Source of the DNA: Hominimerdicola alba 8
GTDB lineage: Bacteria > Bacillota > Clostridia > Oscillospirales > Ruminococcaceae
Reading direction: 5' to 3'
Assembly: GCF_000178155.2 (NCBI RefSeq)
Contig: NZ_ADKM02000050.1
Location: forward strand, 55,014-119,013
DNA length: 64,000 nucleotides
A program made the translations under genes and the position numbers. Positions 34,799 to 44,313 of the stretch are shown one piece after another. The number at the start of each line of letters is the position of its first letter. The first letter of the stretch is position 1. Below the pieces are notes generated by a model. That model did no database searches. It saw only the letters and a list, made by a program, of their open reading frames with translations, and was not told where the DNA came from.

Positions 34799-35350
34799 TT
34801 ACTTCTTGGCGCCCTTGCCTGCCTTACCTTCCTTGCGGATAACGTACTCGCCTTCATAGCGGATACCTTTACCCTTATAAGGCTCGGGGGGACGCTTCTC
34901 GCGGATCTCACAAGCAAACTGACCTACTTCCTGCTTGTCGCAGCCCGATACAACAATGTGGTTAGGATCGGGAACTTCGATCTTGATAGTGTCAGTTTCC
35001 TCAAAGATCACCTGATGAGAATAACCCAGGTTCATAACAAGGTTCTTGCCCTGCTTCTGTGCTCTGTAACCAACACCAACGATCTCGAGCTTCTTTGAGA
35101 AACCATTGGAAACACCCTCAACCATGTTGTTAACGAGTGTTCTAGTCAGACCGTGAAGCGACTTGTGCAGCTTATCCTCGGAAGGACGAGCAACAGTGAT
35201 AACGCCGCCCTCGTTCTTGATTATCATATCCTTGTGGAATGTTTTTGTAAGTGTGCCCTTAGGACCTTTAACTGTAACAACGTTGCCGTCAGCAATTGTT
35301 ACTTCAACACCAGCAGGAACACTAATAGGCTTTAAACCGATTCTTGACAT
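34799..35350 (-). CDS. rplF: 50S ribosomal protein L6
   Basis: 183 residues with the duplicated L6 fold. [26 protein letters not shown] and the C-terminal [22 protein letters not shown] are diagnostic. It binds near the sarcin-ricin loop and factor-binding site. Confidence 0.97.
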   Translation of the reverse strand: MSRIGLKPISVPAGVEVTIADGNVVTVKGPKGTLTKTFHKDMIIKNEGGVITVARPSEDKLHKSLHGLTRTLVNNMVEGVSNGFSKKLEIVGVGYRAQKQGKNLVMNLGYSHQVIFEETDTIKIEVPDPNHIVVSGCDKQEVGQFACEIREKRPPEPYKGKGIRYEGEYVIRKEGKAGKGAKK

Positions 35351-35363
35351 ATCTTAGTCCTCC

Positions 35364-35762
35364 TTACCAGATGAATGCAAGGACCTCGCCGCCGACATTC
35401 AGCTCTCTCGCCTTCTTGTCGGTGATAACGCCCTTGGAAGTGGATACGATAGCGATACCCATACCCTTGATAACCTTAGGCATATCCTCGCAGCTTGCGT
35501 AGATCCTCAGACCGGGCTTGGAAACTCTTCTCAGCCCTGTTATCACGGAGTTTCTGTTCTCATCGTACTTCAGTGTGATCCTGATGATACCCTGCTTACC
35601 GTCCTCAATAACGGTGAAGTTCTTTACATAGCCCTCATCAACGAGGATCTGTGTGATGGACTTCTTCATGTTAGATGCAGGTACATCGACAGTCGCATGC
35701 TTAGCTGTGCTAGCATTGCGTATTCTTGTTAACAGATCTGCAATAGTATCTGTAATCTGCAT
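35364..35762 (-). CDS. rpsH: 30S ribosomal protein S8
   Basis: 132 residues, binds central-domain 16S rRNA; in other bacteria S8 also represses the spc operon. [14 protein letters not shown] opens the protein, and [26 protein letters not shown] closes it over two motifs. Length is normal. Confidence 0.97.
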   Translation of the reverse strand: MQITDTIADLLTRIRNASTAKHATVDVPASNMKKSITQILVDEGYVKNFTVIEDGKQGIIRITLKYDENRNSVITGLRRVSKPGLRIYASCEDMPKVIKGMGIAIVSTSKGVITDKKARELNVGGEVLAFIW

Positions 35763-35780
35763 TTGTGCCTACCTCCTTAC

Positions 35781-35966
35781 TTACCAACTTGCCTTCTTAA
35801 CGCCGGGGATCTGACCGTCATGTGCCAGCTCTCTGAAGCAGATACGGCAAACGCCGAACTTTCTCAGATATGCGTGGGGTCTGCCGCAGATCTTGCATCT
35901 GTTATAAGCACGAGTGGAATACTTAGGAGCAGCCTGCTGCTTATTAATCATAGCCTTCTTTGCCAT
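35781..35966 (-). CDS. rpsN: 30S ribosomal protein S14, zinc (type Z) form
   Basis: 61 residues with Cys24, Cys27, Cys40 and Cys43 forming the zinc site. This is the short form usual in Gram-positive bacteria, in contrast to the about 100-residue zinc-free type. It ends [11 protein letters not shown]. Confidence 0.97.
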   Translation of the reverse strand: MAKKAMINKQQAAPKYSTRAYNRCKICGRPHAYLRKFGVCRICFRELAHDGQIPGVKKASW

Positions 35967-35983
35967 TTAACGTATCCTCCTCA

Positions 35984-36529
35984 TTACTTCTCAGCAAAGG
36001 GTGCGCCCATCAGTCTGAGCAGCTCCTTGCCTTCTTCATCAGTCTTTGCGGTAGTGATAAAGTTGATATCCATACCTCTTACCTTGTCGATCTTATCGTA
36101 CTCGATCTCAGGGAAGATCAGCTGCTCCTTCAGACCGGTAGAGTAGTTGCCTCTGCCATCGAAGGAATTGGGGTTGATACCTCTGAAATCTCTTACGCGG
36201 GGGAATGCTACGTTGAAAAGTCTGTCAACGAATTCATACATCTTATCCGCTCTCAGTGTTACCTTGACACCGATTATCTGTCCATCTCTCAGCTTGAAGT
36301 TCGCAACGCTCTTCTTAGCCTTGCAAACGATAGGCTTCTGACCGGTTATTGCAGCCAGATCGGTCATGATAGCGTCGATGACCTTCTTGTTATCCTTATC
36401 AGCGCCGCAGCCGACGTTGATAACTACCTTATCGAGCTTAGGGATCTGCATTACGTTAGCGTAGCCGAATTTCTTCATCAGTTCAGGAGCTACTGTGCTA
36501 ACATACTGTTCTTTAAGTCTTGCACCCAT
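35984..36529 (-). CDS. rplE: 50S ribosomal protein L5
   Basis: 181 residues, 5S rRNA-binding protein. [47 protein letters not shown] (split around the loop) and [20 protein letters not shown] are all typical. It follows rplX by 16 nt. Confidence 0.97.
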   Translation of the reverse strand: MGARLKEQYVSTVAPELMKKFGYANVMQIPKLDKVVINVGCGADKDNKKVIDAIMTDLAAITGQKPIVCKAKKSVANFKLRDGQIIGVKVTLRADKMYEFVDRLFNVAFPRVRDFRGINPNSFDGRGNYSTGLKEQLIFPEIEYDKIDKVRGMDINFITTAKTDEEGKELLRLMGAPFAEK

Positions 36530-36545
36530 AGTTTAACTCCTCCTC

Positions 36546-36869
36546 TTAGAATTCTTCGCCGCAGCCATCGTTCTTGCAAACTCTGACCTTTGTTCCATCT
36601 TCCAGGAACTTATGAGCTACTCTGGTAGGCTTGCCGCACTTAGGGCAAACAGCCATTACCTTTGATGCGTACATTGCAGCCTCAGCATCAACGATGCCGC
36701 CCTGCTGCTGTGCGCTTCTGGGCTTAACGTGCTTTCTTGCAACGTTCAGACCCTCAACGATCACCTTACCCTCCTTAGGGGATACTGCCAGGACCTTGCC
36801 CTGCTTACCCTTGTCCTTACCGGACAGGATAACGACGGTGTCGCCGGTCTTTACATGTACTTTATTCAT
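36546..36869 (-). CDS. rplX: 50S ribosomal protein L24
   Basis: 107 residues, assembly initiator of the large subunit. The KOW motif is in [21 protein letters not shown]. The C-terminal part carries CPKCG and a later CKNDGC, a zinc-ribbon-like pair common in Firmicutes L24. Confidence 0.97.
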   Translation of the reverse strand: MNKVHVKTGDTVVILSGKDKGKQGKVLAVSPKEGKVIVEGLNVARKHVKPRSAQQQGGIVDAEAAMYASKVMAVCPKCGKPTRVAHKFLEDGTKVRVCKNDGCGEEF

Positions 36870-36885
36870 TTCAACGACACCTCCA

Positions 36886-37254
36886 TTACAGAACTTCGGG
36901 AGCCAGCGACAGGATCTTCATGTAATCCTTATCTCTCAGTTCCTTAGCTACAGGTCCAAAGATACGAGTACCTCTGGGGTTCTTATCTTCCTTGATTATT
37001 ACGGCTGCGTTCTCATCGAAACGGATATAAGTACCATCCGCTCTTCTCAGACCCTTAGCCGAACGAACGATGACAGCCTTTACTACATCGCCCTTCTTAA
37101 CAACTCCGCCTGGTGTTGCTTTCTTAACAGAACAAACTACAACGTCACCGATGTTAGCATACTTTCTTCTCGTACCGCCGAGAACACGGATGCACATAAG
37201 CTCCTTAGCACCGGAGTTATCTGCAACCTTCAGGTAAGTCTGCATCTGTACCAT
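36886..37254 (-). CDS. rplN: 50S ribosomal protein L14
   Basis: 122 residues, subunit-interface protein. It begins [22 protein letters not shown] and contains [20 protein letters not shown] and [13 protein letters not shown], standard for L14. A spacer of 91 nt with a hairpin separates it from rpsQ. Confidence 0.97.
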   Translation of the reverse strand: MVQMQTYLKVADNSGAKELMCIRVLGGTRRKYANIGDVVVCSVKKATPGGVVKKGDVVKAVIVRSAKGLRRADGTYIRFDENAAVIIKEDKNPRGTRIFGPVAKELRDKDYMKILSLAPEVL

Positions 37255-37295
37255 TGAAGCGCTCCTCCTTTCAAAACTAGGACTCAGTTACCGCG

Positions 37296-37322
37296 GCAGG
37301 AGCGTTTTTGCGCTCTGCCGAG
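37296..37322 (-). other. Stem-loop in the rpsQ-rplN spacer
   Basis: CGGCAGAGCG pairs with CGCTCCTGCCG with one bulged base. It lies in a 91-nt gap that is larger than most in this operon. There is no T-run. It is a candidate mRNA processing or regulatory element. Confidence 0.5.
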
Positions 37323-37345
37323 GAACCTCGCACTCATTATATAAA

Positions 37346-37603
37346 TTACTTAGCCTTTTCGATGATGTTAACAAGTCTCCATCTCTTGTCCTTGGAAAGA
37401 GGTCTTGTTTCCATTACCTTAACTGTATCGCCGATGTTGCACTCGTTGTTTTCATCGTGTGCCTTGAGCTTAACAGTCTTCTTGATGATCTTCTTGTACA
37501 GAGGGTGCTGAACGTTATCCTTGATAGCTACGACGATAGTCTTGTCCATCTTGTTGGAAACAACAGTGCCAACTCTGGTCTTTCTCAGATTTCTTTCGCT
37601 CAC
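37346..37603 (-). CDS. rpsQ: 30S ribosomal protein S17
   Basis: 85 residues, OB-fold 16S-binding protein. [21 protein letters not shown] and [20 protein letters not shown] are diagnostic. Confidence 0.97.
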   Translation of the reverse strand: MSERNLRKTRVGTVVSNKMDKTIVVAIKDNVQHPLYKKIIKKTVKLKAHDENNECNIGDTVKVMETRPLSKDKRWRLVNIIEKAK

Positions 37604-37621
37604 AGTGATCCTCCTCCTTTA

Positions 37622-37819
37622 TTACTGAGCTTCGGACTCATGCTTACGAATGAATGTCTTAACACGAGCGATATCCTTCTTCACAGCCTGAAGTCTTTTG
37701 GGATTTTCAAGCTGGTTCACAGCATGCTGGAAGCGAAGGTTGAACAGCTCTTCCTTAAGCTCAGCGAGCTTGGTGTTCAGCTCGTCTGCGGTCATTTCCT
37801 TGATCTCATTTGCCTTCAT
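37622..37819 (-). CDS. rpmC: 50S ribosomal protein L29
   Basis: 65 residues, two-helix protein at the exit tunnel that helps dock SRP and trigger factor. [21 protein letters not shown] is typical. Its start codon overlaps the end of rplP. Confidence 0.97.
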   Translation of the reverse strand: MKANEIKEMTADELNTKLAELKEELFNLRFQHAVNQLENPKRLQAVKKDIARVKTFIRKHESEAQ

Positions 37820-38241
37820 TACTGCTCACCACCCGTTTCTTTAACTATAAACTTGCACTTGATAGGGAGCTTGTGCATAGCAAGACGCATAGCCTCTCTA
37901 GCAGTCTCCTCAGGTACGCCTGCGATCTCGAACATTACTCTGCCCGGCTTAACTACAGCTACCCAGTACTCAGGTGCGCCCTTACCTTTACCCATTCGGG
38001 TACCCAGGGGCTTTCTGGTAGCGGGCTTATCGGGGAACAGCTTTATCCAAACCTGACCGCCTCTCTTGATGTATCTTGTCATCGCGATACGGGCAGCCTC
38101 TATCTGGTTGGAAGTGATCCATGCGGGCTCAAGAGCCTGCAGACCGAAGTCACCGTAGCTTACCTTATTACCTCTCAGCGCCTTACCGGTCATACGACCT
38201 CTGTGCTGTTTTCTGAACTTAACTCTCTTTGGAAGCAGCAT
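37819..38241 (-). CDS. rplP: 50S ribosomal protein L16
   Basis: 140 residues, binds near the A-site tRNA elbow. [21 protein letters not shown] opens the protein, with [23 protein letters not shown] later. It overlaps rpsC at one end and rpmC at the other by one base each. Confidence 0.97.
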   Translation of the reverse strand: MLLPKRVKFRKQHRGRMTGKALRGNKVSYGDFGLQALEPAWITSNQIEAARIAMTRYIKRGGQVWIKLFPDKPATRKPLGTRMGKGKGAPEYWVAVVKPGRVMFEIAGVPEETAREAMRLAMHKLPIKCKFIVKETGGEQ

Positions 38242-39068
38242 TATACGTTACCTCCTTCTCTTTTCATCGCGCGGGACTTGTTGAAATCTCTGCGATTGTC
38301 CTTAGACCTGTCATCTCTGCGGGGTCTGCGCTTCTTGTCGTTCTTGTCGTTTCTGTCGGAAACGTCACGTCTGTCGCTTGCAGCGATCTCGCCCTTCAGA
38401 ACTTCGCCTCTGTAGATCCATACCTTGATGCCCAGACGACCGTAAGTGGTGTGAGCCTCAGCTGTACCATAGTCGATATCAGCTCTGATGGTCTGCAGCG
38501 GGATAGTACCCTCGTGGTAGCTCTCGCTTCTTGCGATCTCAGCGCCCGCAAGTCTGCCGGATACCTTAACCTTGATACCCTTAGCGCCCAGCTTCATAGC
38601 TCTGCCGATAGACTGCTTCATAGCTCTTCTGAAAGAGATTCTGTCTTCCAGATCATGAGCGATCTTCTCAGCGACCAGCTGTGCATTGATGTCGGGGTTC
38701 TTGACCTCAACGATATTGATAGCTACGCTCTTGCCGATCTTCTTCTCGATAGCTGCACGCAGCTTCTCGATCTCAGCACCGCCCTTGCCGATAACCAGAC
38801 CGGGCTTAGCGCAGTAGATGTGTATTCTAACCTTCTGAGCGCCGTCCTTGCCGGTAAAACGCTCGATCTCAACCTTGGGAACGCCTGCGTAAACGCACTT
38901 GTCAGCGGGGTTCTTGGATCTTCTGTTGAGGTCCTTCATGATATCCTTACGGATGTTGTAGTCCTCAACCAGAGTGTCGCCGAAAGTGCTCTTATCTGCA
39001 AACCAGCGGGAATCCCAATTCTTTATCACACCGACTCTGAGTCCGTGTGGATTTACTTTCTGGCCCAT
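38241..39068 (-). CDS. rpsC: 30S ribosomal protein S3 with extended charged tail
   Basis: 275 residues against a usual 210-235. The N-terminal part ([24 protein letters not shown]), the KH domain with [14 protein letters not shown] and the C-terminal S3 domain are standard. The last 45-50 residues are an added low-complexity tail of alternating Arg, Lys and Asp. The tail would sit at the mRNA entry face; whether it has a function is unknown. Confidence 0.96.
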   Translation of the reverse strand: MGQKVNPHGLRVGVIKNWDSRWFADKSTFGDTLVEDYNIRKDIMKDLNRRSKNPADKCVYAGVPKVEIERFTGKDGAQKVRIHIYCAKPGLVIGKGGAEIEKLRAAIEKKIGKSVAINIVEVKNPDINAQLVAEKIAHDLEDRISFRRAMKQSIGRAMKLGAKGIKVKVSGRLAGAEIARSESYHEGTIPLQTIRADIDYGTAEAHTTYGRLGIKVWIYRGEVLKGEIAASDRRDVSDRNDKNDKKRRPRRDDRSKDNRRDFNKSRAMKREGGNV

Positions 39069-39088
39069 AGTTTACCTCCTCTTTCGAC

Positions 39089-39424
39089 TTAATCCTTTTC
39101 CTTGAGAACAACGGTGATGTGCGATGTTCTCTTCAGAATTCTATAGGCTCTGCCCTGTGCTCTGGGCATGATCCTCTTCATGATAGGTCCGGGGCAAACG
39201 TAGCACTCAGCAACATAGAGGTTGTTCTTGTCCATGTTGTGGTTGTTCTCAGCGTTTGCTGCTGCGGACTTGAGGAGCTTCTCCAGATACTCGCTGGCAG
39301 CCTTGGGTGTATTCTTTACAGTTGCCATTGCAACCTCGTAATCCTTACCTCTGATAAGATCAAGGACGATCTGTACCTTACGAGGAGCAATTCTAGCTGT
39401 TCTCAGTATAGCTTTTGCTTCCAT
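39089..39424 (-). CDS. rplV: 50S ribosomal protein L22
   Basis: 111 residues, lines the peptide exit tunnel. [18 protein letters not shown] and [21 protein letters not shown] are the conserved ends, the latter with the beta-hairpin that reaches the tunnel constriction. Confidence 0.97.
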   Translation of the reverse strand: MEAKAILRTARIAPRKVQIVLDLIRGKDYEVAMATVKNTPKAASEYLEKLLKSAAANAENNHNMDKNNLYVAECYVCPGPIMKRIMPRAQGRAYRILKRTSHITVVLKEKD

Positions 39425-39440
39425 GTCTGATCCTCCTTAT

Positions 39441-39725
39441 TTACTTCTTACCGTTGTTCGAGGTCTTGGAACCTGCGTGGCCCTTGTAGGTTCTTGTGGG
39501 AGCGAACTCACCCAGCTTGTGACCTACCATATCCTCTGTAACGTACACAGGCACATGCTTTCTGCCGTCATGTACTGCGAATGTATGACCTACGAAGTCA
39601 GGGAAGATCGTTGAAGCTCTGCTCCAGGTCTTGAGGACCTTCTTCTCGCCTGCTTCGTTCATAGCAACTACTCTCTTATAAAGAGCCTCCTGAACGTAAG
39701 GACCCTTCTTAACACTTCTGCCCAT
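39441..39725 (-). CDS. rpsS: 30S ribosomal protein S19
   Basis: 94 residues, head protein of the small subunit. [34 protein letters not shown] and [15 protein letters not shown] are diagnostic. Confidence 0.97.
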   Translation of the reverse strand: MGRSVKKGPYVQEALYKRVVAMNEAGEKKVLKTWSRASTIFPDFVGHTFAVHDGRKHVPVYVTEDMVGHKLGEFAPTRTYKGHAGSKTSNNGKK

Positions 39726-39747
39726 TAGTCATCGTCCTCCTTTCAGG

Positions 39748-40581
39748 TTACTTGCCGTTTCTGCGCTTTACGATAAACTTATCGGAACGAGCGTGCTTAG
39801 CTCTGGTCTTGTAACCCAGAGTAGGCTTACCCCAAGGAGTAACAGGGGAAGGTCTGCCGACAGGCGACTTACCTTCACCACCACCATGAGGGTGATCGCA
39901 GGGGTTCATTACGGAACCTCTTACGGTAGGTCTCCAGCCCATGTGACGCTTTCTGCCTGCCTTACCGATGTTTACGTTTGCGTGGTCGATGTTGCCTACC
40001 TGACCGATAGTAGCCATGCAGTTAACAGATATCTTTCTCATTTCGCCCGAAGGAAGTCTTACCAGAGCGTAAGCGCCTTCTCTGCCCATCAGCTGAGCCA
40101 TGTTGCCTGCGGAACGAACCAGCTGTGCGCCCTTGCCGGGATACAGCTCAATGTTGTGGATGAAAGTACCAACAGGGATATCTGCCAGTGCCAGAGCGTT
40201 GCCGGGCTTGATATCAGCGTCAGCGCCTGCTCTGATAACATCGCCAACAGCAAGGCCGTTAGGTGCGATGATGTATCTCTTCTCGCCGTCCTCGTACTCA
40301 ACCAGTGCGATGAACGCGGATCTGTTAGGATCGTACTCGATAGTCTGAACAGTTGCGTTCATATCGAGCTTGTTTCTCTTGAAATCTATTACACGGTATT
40401 TTCTTCTTACTCCGCCGCCTCTGTGACGAACGGTGATCCTACCGTAGCTGTTTCTTCCCGAATTCTTCTTCAGAGGTTCGAGAAGGGACTTGCAAGGCTC
40501 AACCTTAGACAGACCCGAATAGTCGATGACAGTCATGCCTCTTCTACCGGGAGTCGTGGGCTTGTAAGTCTTTATTGCCAT
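39748..40581 (-). CDS. rplB: 50S ribosomal protein L2
   Basis: 277 residues, essential near the peptidyl-transferase centre. Seen: [21 protein letters not shown], the central [19 protein letters not shown] with its conserved histidine region, and [13 protein letters not shown]. The start follows AAGGAGTTGAATTAAA, which overlaps the stop of the small upstream frame. Confidence 0.97.
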   Translation of the reverse strand: MAIKTYKPTTPGRRGMTVIDYSGLSKVEPCKSLLEPLKKNSGRNSYGRITVRHRGGGVRRKYRVIDFKRNKLDMNATVQTIEYDPNRSAFIALVEYEDGEKRYIIAPNGLAVGDVIRAGADADIKPGNALALADIPVGTFIHNIELYPGKGAQLVRSAGNMAQLMGREGAYALVRLPSGEMRKISVNCMATIGQVGNIDHANVNIGKAGRKRHMGWRPTVRGSVMNPCDHPHGGGEGKSPVGRPSPVTPWGKPTLGYKTRAKHARSDKFIVKRRNGK

Positions 40582-40582
40582 T

Positions 40583-40804
40583 TTAATTCAACTCCTTAAA
40601 ATATGGTTTTGCGAAAAGGTCAAAGCATATAGCCAAGCACCCTTCCATACCTACGCCCTGCGGTGATATAAACAAGCGGTCCTCGCCGCCTCGCAGAGCC
40701 TTTCCGCGCCATTCTCGGTAATGTCGAAACAACGCGGAGAATGCGGAACCTGTCCACACCTCTTTTGCGAGGGCTATCTCATAGTTTTCCCAACGGGTTC
40801 TCAC
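40583..40804 (-). CDS. Questionable 73-residue ORF inserted between rplW and rplB
   Basis: A GTG-initiated frame fills most of the 244-nt gap between rplW and rplB, where other Firmicutes have a spacer of a few tens of bases. It has no clear ribosome-binding site and no recognised motif. Its stop overlaps the rplB ribosome-binding region, which would couple the two if it is translated. It could instead be decayed inserted DNA or a structured RNA spacer. Confidence 0.25.
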   Translation of the reverse strand: MRTRWENYEIALAKEVWTGSAFSALFRHYREWRGKALRGGEDRLFISPQGVGMEGCLAICFDLFAKPYFKELN

Positions 40805-40825
40805 CCGAAGTTCAAGCCTTTGAAA

Positions 40826-41119
40826 TTAGTACATACCATCGAAGAATTCGATAGTCTTCTCGCCCTCAAGAGTAACGATAGCCTTTTTCCAGTCAGGGCG
40901 GAAACCGGTGTATCTGCCCATTCTCTTCTCCTTGCCCTTAACGCTGATGGTGTTTACCTTAGCGACCTTGACATCGAAGATCTCTTCGACAGCCTTAGCG
41001 ATCTCTACTTTGTTAGCGTCCTTAGCAACCTTGAAGGTGTACTTGTTATCAGCGAGTCTGTCCATAGAGTCCTCGGTGATGATAGGCTTTATGATAATAT
41101 CGTGAGCGTTTTTCATCAA
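40826..41119 (-). CDS. rplW: 50S ribosomal protein L23
   Basis: 97 residues, docking site for trigger factor and SRP at the tunnel exit. [21 protein letters not shown] and [34 protein letters not shown] (over two motifs) are typical. Its start overlaps the rplD stop by four bases. Confidence 0.97.
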   Translation of the reverse strand: MMKNAHDIIIKPIITEDSMDRLADNKYTFKVAKDANKVEIAKAVEEIFDVKVAKVNTISVKGKEKRMGRYTGFRPDWKKAIVTLEGEKTIEFFDGMY

Positions 41120-41757
41120 GCGTATACCTCCTCGATCTTCTTTACAGCGTCCGAAGATACAACGAACTTGTCGTAGTTCAGGATATCGTAAACATTCAGA
41201 GTGTTTACGGTCGCTGTCTTGACACCGGGAATGTTTGCAGCGCTCTTAACTACCTTTGCATCAACATCAGCAGTTACGATGAGAGCCTTGCCCTCTGCGC
41301 CGATAGCCTTGAGCATATCGACCATAACTTTGGTCTTATACTCTTTGGTCTCGATCTCGTTTACAACGATCAGGTTGGAGTCGATGACCTTAGTGGAAAG
41401 TGCAGACTTCATAGCAAGTCTTCTTTCCTTTTTATTCAGCGAATAGCTGTAATCTCTGGGCTTAGGACCAAGAGCGATACCGCCGTGTACCCACTGAGGA
41501 GCTCTGATGGAGCCCTGTCTTGCGTGACCGGTACCCTTCTGTCTCCAAGGCTTTCTGCCGCCGCCTCTTACCTCTGTTCTGGTGAGAGTGGACTGTGTGC
41601 CCTGTCTCTGGTTAGCCAGATAATTAACTACCATAGCGTGCATAAGTGCCTTGTTAGGCTCGATGCCGAATATTGCATCGTTCAGCTCAGTGTCAGCTAC
41701 CTTGTTGCCTGTCATATCAACTACTGCGATCTGTGACATATTAACTCCTCCTTCCAC
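41116..41757 (-). CDS. rplD: 50S ribosomal protein L4
   Basis: 213 residues; a true start at the internal [13 protein letters not shown] (residue 6, about 41742) is as likely as the first codon. The loop rich in basic residues ([19 protein letters not shown]) reaches into the exit tunnel. In some bacteria L4 represses the S10 operon through its leader, which is relevant because the leader here is long and structured. Confidence 0.96.
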   Translation of the reverse strand: MEGGVNMSQIAVVDMTGNKVADTELNDAIFGIEPNKALMHAMVVNYLANQRQGTQSTLTRTEVRGGGRKPWRQKGTGHARQGSIRAPQWVHGGIALGPKPRDYSYSLNKKERRLAMKSALSTKVIDSNLIVVNEIETKEYKTKVMVDMLKAIGAEGKALIVTADVDAKVVKSAANIPGVKTATVNTLNVYDILNYDKFVVSSDAVKKIEEVYA

Positions 41758-42395
41758 TAAGCCTTCTTCTTAACGCTGTCGCAAATGGTCACTGTTCCGT
41801 TCTTAGGACCGGGGATAGCGCCCTTGATAGCGATAAGATTATTTTCTGCGTCTACCTTAACGACTGTCAGATTCTGTACAGTTACCTTAACGTTACCGTA
41901 CTGACCAGGCATCTTCTTGCCCTTGTAGATCCTTGAAGGATCCGAGCAAGCGCCGTAGGAACCTGCATGTCTGTGTACAGGACCTGTACCATGAGTTTCC
42001 TTAAGTCTGTGGCCGTTGTGACGCTTGATAGTACCGCTGAAGCCGTGACCCTTGCTGGTGCCGCTGACATCAACAACGTCGCCCTCAGTGAAAACTTCTG
42101 CCTTTACAATGTCGCCAACGTTCATGTTTGCTGCATCAGCCAGCTTGAACTCCTTAAGAGTTCTCTTCATTGCAACGTCAGCCTTTTTGAAGTGACCCTG
42201 GAGAGGCTTGTTGACTCTCTTGGCTCTGATCTCGCCATAACCCAGCTGTACAGCCTCATAACCGTCATTCTCGACAGTCTTCTTCTGAACAACTACGCAG
42301 GGACCTGCTTCAACAACTGTTACAGGAACAACTTTTCCTGTTTCATCGAAGATCTGTGTCATACCGATCTTCTTACCGATGATTCCCTTCTGCAT
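41757..42395 (-). CDS. rplC: 50S ribosomal protein L3
   Basis: 212 residues, an assembly initiator. [35 protein letters not shown] and [14 protein letters not shown] are standard. A 96-nt spacer with two short palindromes separates it from rpsJ. Confidence 0.97.
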   Translation of the reverse strand: MQKGIIGKKIGMTQIFDETGKVVPVTVVEAGPCVVVQKKTVENDGYEAVQLGYGEIRAKRVNKPLQGHFKKADVAMKRTLKEFKLADAANMNVGDIVKAEVFTEGDVVDVSGTSKGHGFSGTIKRHNGHRLKETHGTGPVHRHAGSYGACSDPSRIYKGKKMPGQYGNVKVTVQNLTVVKVDAENNLIAIKGAIPGPKNGTVTICDSVKKKA

Positions 42396-42491
42396 GATTT
42401 TTCCTCCTTGTGGTTATTGGTCGGAACTTTCCGACATGACCTAACGTTAACCTCGTTTTTTGAGACCCGCAAATTCGGTCTCATTTGGAGA

Positions 42492-42806
42492 TTACTTGAC
42501 CTCCATAACGATGTTTACGCCGGCGGGAAGTTCAAGATTCTCAAGAGCGGTAACAGTTTCCTTAGTAGGTCTTATTACATCTATGAGTCTCTTGTGAGTT
42601 CTCAGTTCAAACTGCTCACGGCTGTACTTGTACTTGTGAACAGCTCTCAGTATCGTTACTACCTCTTTGTTGGTAGGCAGCGGGATAGGTCCTGAAACCT
42701 GTGCGCCTGAACGCTTTACCGCCTCAACGATCTTTGTAGCTGCGCTGTCAACAACAGCATGCTCATAGCCCTTGATCTTGATCCTCATCTTCTCATTGAC
42801 TGCCAC
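42492..42806 (-). CDS. rpsJ: 30S ribosomal protein S10
   Basis: 104 residues, ribosomal protein and NusE transcription antitermination factor. [22 protein letters not shown] and [17 protein letters not shown] are diagnostic. It is the first gene of the superoperon and follows a leader of about 455 nt. Confidence 0.97.
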   Translation of the reverse strand: MAVNEKMRIKIKGYEHAVVDSAATKIVEAVKRSGAQVSGPIPLPTNKEVVTILRAVHKYKYSREQFELRTHKRLIDVIRPTKETVTALENLELPAGVNIVMEVK

Positions 42807-42900
42807 TTGAATCGCCTCCTTACAGCAATATAAAATTGTTTTAGGGGCAAGGTACCGATACTACATTGGGTAAGTATCAGTATAAGTCCGGAAGCCTCAG

Positions 42901-42950
42901 TCAATTGCACAAACGATCGACTGTTTTCCCTCAACCGCTTGTGCAATTGA
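42901..42950 (-). promoter_or_regulatory. Perfect 12-bp inverted repeat in the S10 leader
   Basis: TCAATTGCACAA at 42901-42912 is repeated inverted at 42939-42950, and the stem extends outward over AGCCT/AGGCT with a two-base bulge. It encloses a 26-nt loop and could be a protein-binding leader hairpin. Confidence 0.6.
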
Positions 42951-43033
42951 CAGGCTTGCAGGACTATCTGTTCTACCAATCGAAATTTCGTGATTTCAAT
43001 CTACACTCTACCGTGTGTTCCTCGCTTCTCAAT

Positions 43034-43067
43034 AAAAAATCCCGAACACCGCATCGCGGTCTCCGAG
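43034..43067 (-). terminator. Attenuator-like terminator inside the S10 leader
   Basis: On the minus strand CTCGGAGACCGC pairs with GCGGTGTTCGGG (G-T pairs, one mismatch) around GAT and is followed by ATTTTTT. It lies about 230 nt upstream of rpsJ and thus inside the leader rather than at an operon end. Confidence 0.65.
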
Positions 43068-43268
43068 CCAAGAAACAAAGCACAAGGTCACGCATTATGC
43101 TAAAAGAGCGCAGGATATCCCACAGCCTTCTCGCAAGAAGCATAACACAAACAGTGCTCGGTATTACAGCCGCCCGGTTTAAAATCGGACATACTCCGCG
43201 GAAATTACCTGACATACCGCCAGCAACCTTCCGTTTCATCGCATATCTATTGCAGTCGTGCAAGTACT

Positions 43269-43297
43269 ATTATACACTATCCTCCACGATTTTGCAA
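43269..43297 (-). promoter_or_regulatory. Promoter of the S10-spc-alpha superoperon
   Basis: TTGCAA (43292-43297) and TATAAT (43269-43274) on the minus strand with a 17-nt spacer. Confidence 0.8.
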
Positions 43298-43436
43298 GGG
43301 CTTTCGGAAATTTATCCGTCTATCCAATGTAGAATTTTCGACTTTCGCTTCACCTTTTTCTGTTTAGTATGTACAATTCTCTCTATTTACTGCATATATC
43401 AAGATGCCCTGCCAGATATCTTACATTTTCTCGCCA

Positions 43437-43466
43437 AAAGTCCCGCCGACCTCCGCCGACGGGACT
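43437..43466 (-). terminator. Terminator of the XRE membrane regulator gene
   Basis: AGTCCCG pairs with CGGGACT around a GC-rich loop, with four Ts on the minus strand, 20 nt after the stop at 43487. Confidence 0.7.
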
Positions 43467-43486
43467 ATACTATATATAATAGAACC

Positions 43487-44080
43487 TCACACCAGTTCCA
43501 TCACCAGCCTGACTATGCAGATGATTCCGCTGATCGCACTGATGCCTGCCGCCGTCAGCAGACCATTCCTGATGGAACGGCGGTTTTTCCGCTCCTTCTC
43601 TTTCTCGATGTCATCGAGCGTTTCGCCTTTCACGAAAGCCAGTATCTCCCGCTGAGTCTGAATATCGTTGTCAGCCTTTATCGTTTCCATTCGGTGGAAG
43701 GAAAGGAAAGTCAGCACCGCCAGACCGCCTGCCAGCACCGCACCAATGACCCTGCCGACCTCACCGCAGTTCTCGAATATCGCTGTCGTCAGCATCATGG
43801 CGACAAGCCCCAGCACCCCGCACCACTGTGAAGTTTTCAGCGTTTTTGCGTCTTTTTCATTTACCGTCTTTTTCATAGTTTCGACATCTCCTTTGATAAG
43901 TTCATCGAGGCTCACTCCGAACAGGTCGCTGAGTATCAGCAGGCTGTGAACATCGGGATAGCATTTTTCGTTCTCCCAATTTGAAACTGTCTGTCGGCTT
44001 ACATAAGCCTTCTCAGCCAGCATCTCCTGTGACCACCCCTTTTCAGTCCTCAGTTTTCTGATAGTCTTGCAAAGTTCCAT
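43487..44080 (-). CDS. XRE-family DNA-binding protein with C-terminal membrane segments
   Basis: 197 residues from the ATG at 44078-44080, which has an AGGAGG site; a longer frame to 44176 is rejected. The N-terminal 65 residues are a helix-turn-helix (TIRKLRTEKGWSQEMLAEKAYVSRQTVSNWENEKCYPD). Hydrophobic segments lie near residues 87-104, 109-126 and 176-195. Such membrane-tethered XRE proteins are common in Clostridia and may sense envelope conditions. It has its own promoter and terminator, so it is monocistronic. Its targets are unknown. Confidence 0.8.
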   Translation of the reverse strand: MELCKTIRKLRTEKGWSQEMLAEKAYVSRQTVSNWENEKCYPDVHSLLILSDLFGVSLDELIKGDVETMKKTVNEKDAKTLKTSQWCGVLGLVAMMLTTAIFENCGEVGRVIGAVLAGGLAVLTFLSFHRMETIKADNDIQTQREILAFVKGETLDDIEKEKERKNRRSIRNGLLTAAGISAISGIICIVRLVMELV

Positions 44081-44230
44081 AAGGTCGCCTCCTTTCTTTT
44101 GTGTGAACTCATCATAGCACATTCCGCCGAAAATCTCCACCAAAACCATTTTACAACCGCGAAAAATCGTTGTCAAATCTCTTTGACACGCCCTGTCTGC
44201 GCGGTTTTACAGACTTCCTGCCCTGATACT

Positions 44231-44259
44231 ATCATACCTCACATCGCAGTTTTTGTCAA
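44231..44259 (-). promoter_or_regulatory. Promoter of the XRE membrane regulator
   Basis: TTGACA (44254-44259) and TATGAT (44231-44236) on the minus strand, spacer 17 nt. The -35 abuts the nifJ terminator. Confidence 0.78.
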
Positions 44260-44260
44260 C

Positions 44261-44293
44261 AAAAAAATCCGCCGCACCCGCAGGTACGGCGGA
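44261..44293 (-). terminator. Terminator of nifJ
   Basis: TCCGCCGTACC pairs with GGGTGCGGCGGA (one G-T) around TGC, followed by seven Ts on the minus strand. Confidence 0.9.
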
Positions 44294-44313
44294 AATTTAT
44301 CTCACTTTAAGGA

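Larger units (their letters stand above)
42807..43262 (-). other. Long structured 5' leader of the S10 superoperon
   Basis: About 455 nt separate the predicted transcription start from rpsJ. The leader holds an intrinsic-terminator-like hairpin (43034-43067) and a later 12-bp perfect inverted repeat (42901-42950). No convincing protein is encoded. The layout suggests conditional termination, perhaps in response to a ribosomal protein; the ligand is not known. Confidence 0.65.
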
